From the NCBI RefSeq assembly GCF_004361835.1, contig NZ_SNWD01000007.1, forward strand, positions 117,244 to 181,243: DNA of 64,000 nucleotides. Direction: 5' to 3'. The number at the start of each line of letters is the position of its first letter. Positions within the stretch are counted from its first letter, which is position 1. The notes beneath the pieces are model-generated. The model was given only the letters and a program-made list of their open reading frames with translations, was not told where the DNA came from and did no database searches. Shown here in pieces: positions 58,151-64,000 of this stretch. Made by a program: the position numbers and the translations under genes. The DNA comes from Stakelama pacifica. Its GTDB lineage: Bacteria; Pseudomonadota; Alphaproteobacteria; Sphingomonadales; Sphingomonadaceae.

Positions 58151-60060
58151 TGGTTGATCGAGTAGTGCGTGTAATTGACGAAACCCGCACGATCGTTGTG
58201 CCGGGTGCGTCTGTCCTTTCCTCGATCACCAAGCAGGCGGAAGTGTATCGTGATGCAGCATTTCTTGCCGCATCAACCGCCGAGGCCTTCGTAGGCCCGA
58301 CCTATACCAGCAAGGCCGCCGGGGAAGCGGCGACGACGGTAGGCCAGTCCTTCGCCGTGAACGCTGGCGATGGCTTTATCTCGATCTACACACGCACGTC
58401 TGGCGGTTCGACGCTTGAGCGAAAGACGTACACCGTGGACGCGATCGACGCTTTGATGGCGGTTCAACCGATCAACGTCCTCACTCGCGGCCTGACGAAC
58501 GACAACACCGATTGCCAGTCCGCAGCAGATGCGTTGATGGCCGACCCGACCGCGCTTGTGCTTCGCTTCCCGCCCGGAATCTATCGCTGCTATCTCAACA
58601 ACACCGTTAGCGGTCGGACGCTTATCTTCGATGAGGGTGCGATCATTGACGGCACGATCCACATCGCCATCGGTCGCGGACCTGACACCAATCCGGGCGA
58701 AACCGAAATCACTTGGACCGACAACACGCGCGTCATCGGAACGGCGACATCGACGGTTCGCGTCGGCACTTTCTATTGCCGCAAGACGAACATCGACAAG
58801 ATCAGGATCACCGAAATCGACCCCGCGTACGTCAATCAGACGGCGGAGGGCGGCAGCAATGGTGTCCACCTCTATGTCGGCACGAAAGACCTGACGTGCG
58901 GTGAGATCATCTGCGACAGCGCGACCGATGGAGCCTATGCGCTGAGCATCGACGCTGCGACGACTATTGATGCCGACCATAAGCCCGAGAACATCAGCAT
59001 CGACAACGTGATCGTGCGGAACAACACGCAATCGATTCTGACCACGAAAAGCACCAAGAATGTTCGGATCGGTAATCTTATCGCCGATAGCTGGGATTAC
59101 TACATCGGCGTCTCGCTGGTCGAGGATGAAAACCTCCGAATTGACCGGGCGATCCTCAGCGGGGCACCTACCGTCACGCAGGACGGCATCTACGTCCTTA
59201 ACGGCATTTCCGCGTCATTTGGCGAAATCGAAATATCGGGAGCCAAGCAGATCGGTTTCCGCACATTCAACTGTGGCCGCGTCGATGCGGATAGCATCCG
59301 TGTGGATGGGAGCGGGCTTGACCAAGTGCGCATCGAAAGCCCCGGCAATATCGGGAGGATCGAAACTTCGGACGCCGGGACCGGCGCGGCTGTGCTGATC
59401 CAAGGAAACGCCAATGGTCTCACCATCGGCGAAATCTACAATGACGGCGGCGGCTCAGTCCGCGTCCTGTCCGACGATGTGACCGTTCCGATCATCACCT
59501 CGAAGAATAACGCTTCGGGGTATGGCCTTGAACTTAGCGGGGCGGATCGGTTCACCAACCAGTATCTTCTCACCGATGGCAATAGTCAGGGTCTTCGGAT
59601 GGTGACTGTCACCGACCCGACGTTCGGCGCGCTCTATATCCGCAACAACACTACCGGCATTGCCATCTCTACGGTGTCCGGGGTTTCTTATGACAACGTT
59701 GCATATAGCGGCAACACCAGCGACGGAACGGCGCTCAATACGCTGCCTGGCTTCCGAGGCTCTCGCATCCGATCGGGTGCGGCAACGCTCGGCAATGCCG
59801 ATGCTACACTCATCGTCGGAAACAATCCTCCGACGCAGGTATGCGCTACCTCGCTGACTGCCGATCGCACTGTGACCGTTTCCACGACTGGTGCGAAGAA
59901 CGGCGACAGGTTCCGCATTGCTCGGACTGCTGCATCGGGCGGTGCGTTCAACCTCATAGTCGCGGGGGTGACTGGTGGTCCGTTCAACCTCGCGACCGGC
60001 CAATGGCTGGAAGTTGAATATGTGTCGGGCTGGCAGATGACGGCGAAGGGCACGCTTTAA
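58150..60060 (+). CDS. Tailspike with right-handed beta-helix (pectate-lyase-like)
   Basis: The 636-residue protein has an N-terminal attachment region (residues 1-120), then a beta-helix: DNTDCQSAADALMADPTALV LRFPPGIYRC is the typical entry, followed by many short repeats of the form x-I-x-I-D-x-V-x-V (HKPENISIDNVIVRNNTQSI, RIGNLIADSWDYYIGVS, ISASFGEIEISGAKQIGFRT). The C-terminus (residues 530-636) is a small trimerisation-like domain. It probably binds or cuts a host surface polysaccharide. Confidence 0.82.
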   Translation: MVDRVVRVIDETRTIVVPGASVLSSITKQAEVYRDAAFLAASTAEAFVGPTYTSKAAGEAATTVGQSFAVNAGDGFISIYTRTSGGSTLERKTYTVDAIDALMAVQPINVLTRGLTNDNTDCQSAADALMADPTALVLRFPPGIYRCYLNNTVSGRTLIFDEGAIIDGTIHIAIGRGPDTNPGETEITWTDNTRVIGTATSTVRVGTFYCRKTNIDKIRITEIDPAYVNQTAEGGSNGVHLYVGTKDLTCGEIICDSATDGAYALSIDAATTIDADHKPENISIDNVIVRNNTQSILTTKSTKNVRIGNLIADSWDYYIGVSLVEDENLRIDRAILSGAPTVTQDGIYVLNGISASFGEIEISGAKQIGFRTFNCGRVDADSIRVDGSGLDQVRIESPGNIGRIETSDAGTGAAVLIQGNANGLTIGEIYNDGGGSVRVLSDDVTVPIITSKNNASGYGLELSGADRFTNQYLLTDGNSQGLRMVTVTDPTFGALYIRNNTTGIAISTVSGVSYDNVAYSGNTSDGTALNTLPGFRGSRIRSGAATLGNADATLIVGNNPPTQVCATSLTADRTVTVSTTGAKNGDRFRIARTAASGGAFNLIVAGVTGGPFNLATGQWLEVEYVSGWQMTAKGTL

Positions 60061-60087
60061 CACTTTTATTACAAAGTAGGAAATAAC

Positions 60088-60258
60088 ATGACCAAACAAG
60101 AATCCGTCGAGAACATCAAAGCCAAGCTGACGGCGCTGGAAAACGCTGTCACAGATTTGTGTGAAGCTATCGAAGGCGTGGGTGATCCCGTCTCGCAGGT
60201 GGCCCCGCAGGCATCCAGCGGCGGTAACGGCCCGCCTCCGACGCCTCCGGGGGTCTGA
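60088..60258 (+). CDS. Small coiled-coil protein (56 aa)
   Basis: ATG at 60088 gives MTKQESVENIKAKLTALENA VTDLCEAIEG, a helical heptad stretch, followed by a Gly/Pro tail (SSGGNGPPPTPPGV). Preceded by GTAGGAAATAAC. Such short proteins often follow the spike gene. Function unknown. Confidence 0.65.
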   Translation: MTKQESVENIKAKLTALENAVTDLCEAIEGVGDPVSQVAPQASSGGNGPPPTPPGV

Positions 60259-60261
60259 CAC

Positions 60262-60732
60262 ATGGCGCTTGTGCTGTCGCTGCTGGTGGGCCTGCTCGCC
60301 ATGTGCATCGCTTCGGTGCTTAAGCATCGCCGCGCGCGCACGGCGGCAGCATTCGCGCTGCTTTTAAACTGGGGGATGAATACCGCAGCGGTCAAGGTAG
60401 CGGGGAACGATTTCCCCGTCCCGATCTGGATGATTACCGACTATCTCGCCGGGCTTTTCATCTTCTGCTTCTGGTGGGGGGCGGAGAGGCGGAGCAACTG
60501 GAACGTTGCGATCATCGCGACCTATGCGGCGATGCTCGTTTGCCATGGCGGCTTCCTGCAATCTGATGGAGGGGCATGGGCGCGCTATCATTATTGGTGG
60601 ACGCTCTATTATCTGGCGTGGTCGCAGGTCTTTATCACCGGGGGGTGGATCGTTGCTGACGGGATTGCTGACCGCCGCCGCGCTCGTAGGGGCTTGGCAT
60701 CTGCTGCATCTTTGCATCGGACGCCGCTATGA
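60262..60732 (+). CDS. Membrane protein of the lysis region (156 aa)
   Basis: Four predicted membrane helices (ALVLSLLVGLLAMCIASVL, then AAFALLLNWGMNTAAVKVAG, ITDYLAGLFIFCFWW, WNVAIIATYAAMLVCH) and a basic C-terminus. It lies three bases after the coiled-coil gene. A holin or immunity role is possible; no family recognised. Confidence 0.65.
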   Translation: MALVLSLLVGLLAMCIASVLKHRRARTAAAFALLLNWGMNTAAVKVAGNDFPVPIWMITDYLAGLFIFCFWWGAERRSNWNVAIIATYAAMLVCHGGFLQSDGGAWARYHYWWTLYYLAWSQVFITGGWIVADGIADRRRARRGLASAASLHRTPL

Positions 60733-61154
60733 CCGGGCCAGCAATCCAGAGCGCCGCCGCCGCCGCGAATAACTGGACCCCCACGGCTTATGGTTTGTGG
60801 GGCATGGTCATTCTTGCCTGCTTCACTCTGCTCGGCGCTGTGGTGAAGAAGGGGCCGGAATGGCTCGCGCAAATGAGCGCAACCCGGATGGCTGTGCGGA
60901 AAGCGGATGCTGACGATCGCCGCGATCTTAATGCCCGGGTCGAACATCTGGAACGTCAGGCACAACGGGACCGGAGCAATCTAGTCTTCATCACGAACGC
61001 GCTGACCTTGGCGCTCAATGCGCTTGAAAGCGAGAACCCGCGCAATCCGGCCATCGCACAGGCGCGCGAACTGGTCGGCATGGCCGTAGCGGCTGATGAC
61101 GGATTCGGGGACGCGCTGCGCCGTCTGGCAACCATCAAAGGGGTGGGAGAATAA
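60729..61154 (+). CDS. Membrane-anchored coiled-coil protein (141 aa)
   Basis: One N-terminal membrane helix (GLWGMVILACFTLLGAVVKK) is followed by a coiled coil (DRRDLNARVEHLERQAQRDR) and a helical end. The topology resembles some spanin-like or holin-accessory proteins. Four-base overlap with the previous gene, three bases before the endolysin. Confidence 0.65.
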   Translation: MTGPAIQSAAAAANNWTPTAYGLWGMVILACFTLLGAVVKKGPEWLAQMSATRMAVRKADADDRRDLNARVEHLERQAQRDRSNLVFITNALTLALNALESENPRNPAIAQARELVGMAVAADDGFGDALRRLATIKGVGE

Positions 61155-61156
61155 GC

Positions 61157-61741
61157 ATGAACCGCAAACCGATATTCGACGCTATCCGCGATGCGCGCGG
61201 CAAGGGCTTCACTCAGGACGAGGTGGACCGGATCGACGCGCTGCTCGATACGCTGGATACCGCGCCAGCCCTAGCAACGGGCGACGAATTGCCCGAAGAC
61301 TACTGGCCCATGCTGGCCAAGATCGAAAGCGGCAACCGTCCCTATGTGAAGGCGTCAACGTCCAGCGCTTCCGGCCTGTACCAGTTCATTAAATCAACGT
61401 GGCAGGGCGAGGGCGGAACATGGGGCAGTGACGCCAGCAAGGCATTCGGCGGGCTGTTTCCTTCGGAGCAAGAGCAGCTTCGTCGCGCCAAGACGTTCAC
61501 CGAGAAGAACGCGCAATATCTGCGTTCGAAGGGAATCCCGATCAACCGGGCATCGCTTTACGCTGCGCACTTCCTCGGCGCGGGAACTGCGGCAGAGGTA
61601 ATTGGTGCGGACGTGAAAGCCAGCGCAGAGGCGCTTGCCGGTCCCGCCGCTACGAAGGCCAACCCGTCTATCCTGAAGGGCAAGACGGTGGGCGACTTCC
61701 TCACATGGCTGCACGCCAAGACGGGGGCGTGGGCGCGATGA
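61157..61741 (+). CDS. Endolysin, transglycosylase-type
   Basis: The 194-residue enzyme has a lysozyme-like transglycosylase domain: MLAKIESGNRPYVKASTSSA with catalytic Glu57, then SGLYQFIKSTWQGEGG and an AAHFLGAGTAAEVI helix. It cleaves peptidoglycan glycan strands at lysis. No signal peptide is seen, so export would need a holin. Confidence 0.88.
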   Translation: MNRKPIFDAIRDARGKGFTQDEVDRIDALLDTLDTAPALATGDELPEDYWPMLAKIESGNRPYVKASTSSASGLYQFIKSTWQGEGGTWGSDASKAFGGLFPSEQEQLRRAKTFTEKNAQYLRSKGIPINRASLYAAHFLGAGTAAEVIGADVKASAEALAGPAATKANPSILKGKTVGDFLTWLHAKTGAWAR

Positions 61742-62007
61742 GCCTCCTCAAAACCATGCTCTACAATGTGAATGGCGAGCCGGAGATCGGGCGCGTCATC
61801 ACATGGGTCGCGGCTATCTCTGCAATATTCTCGCCGGTCGCGTTCATGGGGTGCGCAATGGCGTTTCAGGGCGTCAAATTCGATCCTGTCGCATGGTGTA
61901 CAGCTTACCCCGGCGGGCTTGCCGCTCTGGTAGCATCGGGCATCCTGTCCATCGGTAAGAAGGATAAGGACGTAGAGGCCGCGCGCGCAACGAAGGGGCA
62001 GGGCTGA
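61738..62007 (+). CDS. Putative holin (89 aa)
   Basis: From the ATG at 61738 the product has two membrane helices (VITWVAAISAIFSPVAFMG and YPGGLAALVASGILSIG) and a charged C-terminal tail (KKDKDVEAARATKG). Size, topology and position next to endolysin and spanins suggest the holin. It overlaps the endolysin stop by four bases. Confidence 0.7.
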   Translation: MSLLKTMLYNVNGEPEIGRVITWVAAISAIFSPVAFMGCAMAFQGVKFDPVAWCTAYPGGLAALVASGILSIGKKDKDVEAARATKGQG

Positions 62008-62447
62008 TGCTCGGCAATCTCGGCCTCGGCTTCCTGTTCGATCGCCTCAAGGGCAACGTCACCGCGATCCTTGGCGGCATCATGGCGGTGGCGCTGATCG
62101 GCGTAACCCTGTGGGGCCTGCGGGTCGATAAGTTGCGGGGGCAGCATCTCGCGGCGCTGCATAAGGTCGAACGCCAGTTAGAGGCGGAAAGCGCGGCGCA
62201 CAATGCCACGCTCGAAAGCCTGTCGCATTGCCGCACCCTCATGAACGAGACGAACGCCGCCGCTGATGCACGGGCGAAAGCCGATGCGGAGCGCCTTGCC
62301 CGATACAAGCAGCGCCTCGCCAGCATGGGAGCCGACGCGGCCAAGTCTGATGAGCGGATCGCCCGGTTGCTCGGGATGGCACAGCACGCGGCTGACACGC
62401 CGTCTTGCCCGGTATCGGATGAAGCTTTGCAGGAGTTGAAACAATGA
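62007..62447 (+). CDS. Rz-like inner-membrane spanin (i-spanin)
   Basis: The 146-residue protein has one N-terminal membrane helix (ILGGIMAVALIGVTLWGLRV) followed by a long periplasmic coiled coil (HLAALHKVERQLEAESAAHN, ADARAKADAERLARYKQRLA). This is i-spanin topology. It overlaps the previous stop by one base and the next gene by four. Confidence 0.8.
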   Translation: MLGNLGLGFLFDRLKGNVTAILGGIMAVALIGVTLWGLRVDKLRGQHLAALHKVERQLEAESAAHNATLESLSHCRTLMNETNAAADARAKADAERLARYKQRLASMGADAAKSDERIARLLGMAQHAADTPSCPVSDEALQELKQ

Positions 62448-62734
62448 AAAAGCGCTTAGCCTGTCTAGCGGTTCTCTTGCCGCTCGCCGCCTGTTCGCAT
62501 CCCGATTGCCCGCCCGCTGGCGTTCGCGTCGAATATCAGGATCGCGTTGTCGAGACGCAGCGCCCGTGCAAGGTGGAAGCGCCTGCCAAGCCCGCGCCGG
62601 TTGGCAGCCTGCCCGCAGATTACAAAGCCATCGCCTTCATTCTGAAAGCCAAACTCGTTGAATACGAGGGCGACGGAAAGTGGGCGGATAAGATGATCGC
62701 AGCGCTCGATAGCTGCACGCAGGAGGACGAATAA
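62444..62734 (+). CDS. Outer-membrane spanin lipoprotein (Rz1-like)
   Basis: The 96-residue protein has a lipoprotein signal with lipobox LAAC (Cys17) and a proline-containing region (SHPDCPPAGVRVEYQDRVVE, PAKPAPVGSLPADYKAIAFI). Directly after the i-spanin, this forms the two-component Rz/Rz1 type that fuses membranes at lysis. Confidence 0.78.
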   Translation: MKKRLACLAVLLPLAACSHPDCPPAGVRVEYQDRVVETQRPCKVEAPAKPAPVGSLPADYKAIAFILKAKLVEYEGDGKWADKMIAALDSCTQEDE

Positions 62735-63768
62735 TGCCGATGCTCGGTGGCAGCACGATCCGCATCAAGCCTACAGAGGCAATAATCGCGCCAGCGTTCA
62801 ATGACGGGGATAGCAAAGAGCAAATCCTGACGGCCCTTGAGAATGCAGGCGTCATTCGCCCGCCCGCTGTGCCGTATCGCAATCGGCTGCTCTTCTCGCC
62901 TCCGGCGCTATCCAACCCCATCACGGTTAACCTGCCGACCGGGTTCCAAGGCGACCCTGCTGGTTCATCGACCAGCACCGACATTCTCTTCATCGCCCCC
63001 GGCGTGCCGCGTATCAGCGGGTTCAACCTGACCAAGGGCCGCAACGTGCGCCAGATCGGCGGTCGGGTGGATTACAACCCCGGCTCTGGCTCACGGGCGA
63101 TGCAATGGGCAGGCATCAGCGAAAGCGTATTTATCGAAGGCATCGCGATAAACCTTATTCGGCGTCCCTCAGATGCTTTTTCGGCGGGCGGGGGTGGCAG
63201 TCTACGCCCCGACGTGTATCTCCAAAACTGCTGGTGCAACGGATTGCGCGGCGAGAACGCAGGACTGCACCCGGATTTCTTTCAGCTTAGCTACCCGCTG
63301 CGGAATCTGTTTTCGTACAAAACCACCTTCACGACTAACTATCAGGGATTCTTCGTACCGCCGCAGAGCGAAATAACCGGCGATATTCACATCATCAAAT
63401 CGAATGCATATTGCCTCGACAATACGGCGGAAAATAGCGGATACGGGTCGGCCTATTGGTTCAGCGATACCGTAGATCAGTGGAACAATACGTCGCACAA
63501 GATTATCTGCCGAGATATCTATGTCGCACCGGGAACAGACCGCACGGTGCGTGACCGCATCTCGATTTATGCGCCAGGATACGAGGATGGGCGAGGCGTC
63601 CTATCGGCTGACGACGGCGGGAGCTTTGTCTGGTATCCCGACCTATATCCGCGTCTGAGCGATGGACGCGGCAACCCGGCTAAGTTCCGCGAGGGTACGC
63701 CACCGGGCGGAGATTACTGCATGGAGACAGATGTGGGGGTCGGATACAACTCGCCGGGCTACCGGTGA
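62734..63768 (+). CDS. Second spike-like late protein (344 aa)
   Basis: The protein begins MPMLGGSTIRIKPTEAIIAP and has a beta-rich body with repeated short strands (FIAPGVPRISGFNLTKGRNV, RQIGGRVDYNPGSGSRAMQW AGISESVFIEGIAINLIRR), consistent with a beta-helix. It lies after the lysis genes, as do host-range or lysogenic-conversion genes. It may be a further fibre or an accessory polysaccharide-acting protein. Confidence 0.65.
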   Translation: MPMLGGSTIRIKPTEAIIAPAFNDGDSKEQILTALENAGVIRPPAVPYRNRLLFSPPALSNPITVNLPTGFQGDPAGSSTSTDILFIAPGVPRISGFNLTKGRNVRQIGGRVDYNPGSGSRAMQWAGISESVFIEGIAINLIRRPSDAFSAGGGGSLRPDVYLQNCWCNGLRGENAGLHPDFFQLSYPLRNLFSYKTTFTTNYQGFFVPPQSEITGDIHIIKSNAYCLDNTAENSGYGSAYWFSDTVDQWNNTSHKIICRDIYVAPGTDRTVRDRISIYAPGYEDGRGVLSADDGGSFVWYPDLYPRLSDGRGNPAKFREGTPPGGDYCMETDVGVGYNSPGYR

Positions 63769-63929
63769 GCGCGGTTGAGTATCGACTATATCAGGGCGTA
63801 TCAGGTGGATTAAGATTGCCCGCCCGCAACAACAGTGTTATTCGCAGATTGCGTGTCACGACTACAGCGGCGGCGTTAGGATTGGGCTTACCCGGTCGCG
63901 CCGCCGTGGCAATTATATACTTTAATTAG
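63765..63929 (+). CDS. Small basic protein after the second spike (54 aa)
   Basis: A GTG overlaps the previous TGA (GTGA). The product (MSAVEYRLYQGVSGGLRLPA..., then RRLRVTTTAAALGLGLPGRA and VAIIYFN) has a beta-rich pattern and a hydrophobic C-terminus. Coupling to the previous gene supports it. Unknown function. Confidence 0.5.
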   Translation: MSAVEYRLYQGVSGGLRLPARNNSVIRRLRVTTTAAALGLGLPGRAAVAIIYFN

Positions 63930-63940
63930 CGAGGTGAGCC

Positions 63941-64000
63941 ATGCTGCACGATCGGAAGCAGACCGACCTTGGCCCTGTTAATGGGCTAGACTTGGGGTTT
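63941..64000 (+). CDS. Start of a further prophage gene, cut by the window edge
   Basis: GAGGTGA precedes an ATG at 63941; the 20 visible codons (MLHDRKQTDLGPVNGLDLGF) stay open to the end. Family cannot be judged. It shows that the prophage continues. Confidence 0.45.
   Translation, partial: MLHDRKQTDLGPVNGLDLGF

Larger units (their letters stand above)
17288..64000. mobile_element. Prophage (siphovirus-like), right end outside the window
   Basis: A complete sequence of phage modules runs from the integrase to past the right edge: integration, recombination, repressor switch, replication, packaging, head, tail and lysis. The last 235 bases still hold short phage-style ORFs and no copy of the tRNA-Ala end, so the element is longer than 46.7 kb. 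No structural gene looks broken, so it may be inducible. Confidence 0.95.

Noticed and set aside
63930..64000. Right attachment site (attR) at the window end
   Set aside because: No copy of the tRNA-Ala T arm or 3' end can be found in the last few hundred bases, and an ORF continues past the edge.

Overview
The window looks like a chromosomal segment of an alphaproteobacterium of the Sphingomonadaceae (Sphingomonas/Sphingopyxis/Sphingobium type). This rests on high GC with strong third-position GC bias, the yajC-secD-secF-Mth938 order, a patatin next to 3-hydroxybutyrate dehydrogenase, and several short acidic proteins typical of sphingomonads. The genus is an inference; no rRNA or dnaA is in view.

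Positions 1 to about 17290 are host backbone. They hold the N-terminal part of a YcbB-type L,D-transpeptidase (apparently starting at ATT), a SYLF lipoprotein, tRNA-Pro(GGG), yajC-secD-secF with an Mth938-domain gene, a GT4 glycosyltransferase, an OsmC protein, a glycine-zipper lipoprotein, a cupin, thpR, a Bax-inhibitor-1 homologue, a cation-diffusion-facilitator gene broken by an exact 89-bp tandem duplication, a DUF4893 lipoprotein, 3-hydroxybutyrate dehydrogenase, a patatin, a YpfJ-type metallopeptidase, a YaiI protein, an MDR oxidoreductase and tRNA-Ala(CGC). Between the cupin and thpR there is a dense cluster of DnaA boxes.

From the 3' end of tRNA-Ala (17287) to the right edge is a prophage of more than 46.7 kb with no right attachment site in view. 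A leftward early block (17321-27376) holds the tyrosine integrase, many small overlapping genes, a RecT annealing protein, a RecE-like PD-(D/E)XK exonuclease and a long coiled-coil protein. A lambda-like switch follows (27376-28480): an S24/LexA-type repressor, a Cro/YdaS-like HTH gene and 17-bp operator palindromes on both sides. A rightward early block (28479-37519) carries a DNA methyltransferase, an HNH nuclease, a GapR-like DUF2312 protein, a DUF1064 nuclease, DnaB helicase and a putative replication partner. The late block (37529 to the end) runs terminase small and large subunits, portal, MuF-like protein, DUF2213 protein, head decoration, DUF2184 major capsid, connectors, tail tube, tail chaperones joined by a -1 frameshift, tape measure, tail tip, a beta-helix tailspike, membrane/holin-like proteins, a transglycosylase endolysin, a spanin pair and a second spike-like protein. 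No sheath or baseplate wedge genes are visible, which suggests a siphovirus-type tail.

The most interesting points are: (1) the portal protein carries a C-terminal 2H-phosphoesterase domain resembling the anti-CBASS nuclease Acb1; (2) the tail-tip protein ends in a compact Hint (intein-like) domain after a glycine linker; (3) a structured non-coding segment lies between the head genes, including a predicted three-way junction and a hairpin that presents a Shine-Dalgarno; (4) a short motif (ACGGCGGCAA-like) recurs in late intergenic gaps; (5) a 39-residue peptide is a stand-alone copy of the N-terminus of another late protein; (6) an antisense zinc-ribbon membrane protein sits inside the tail operon.
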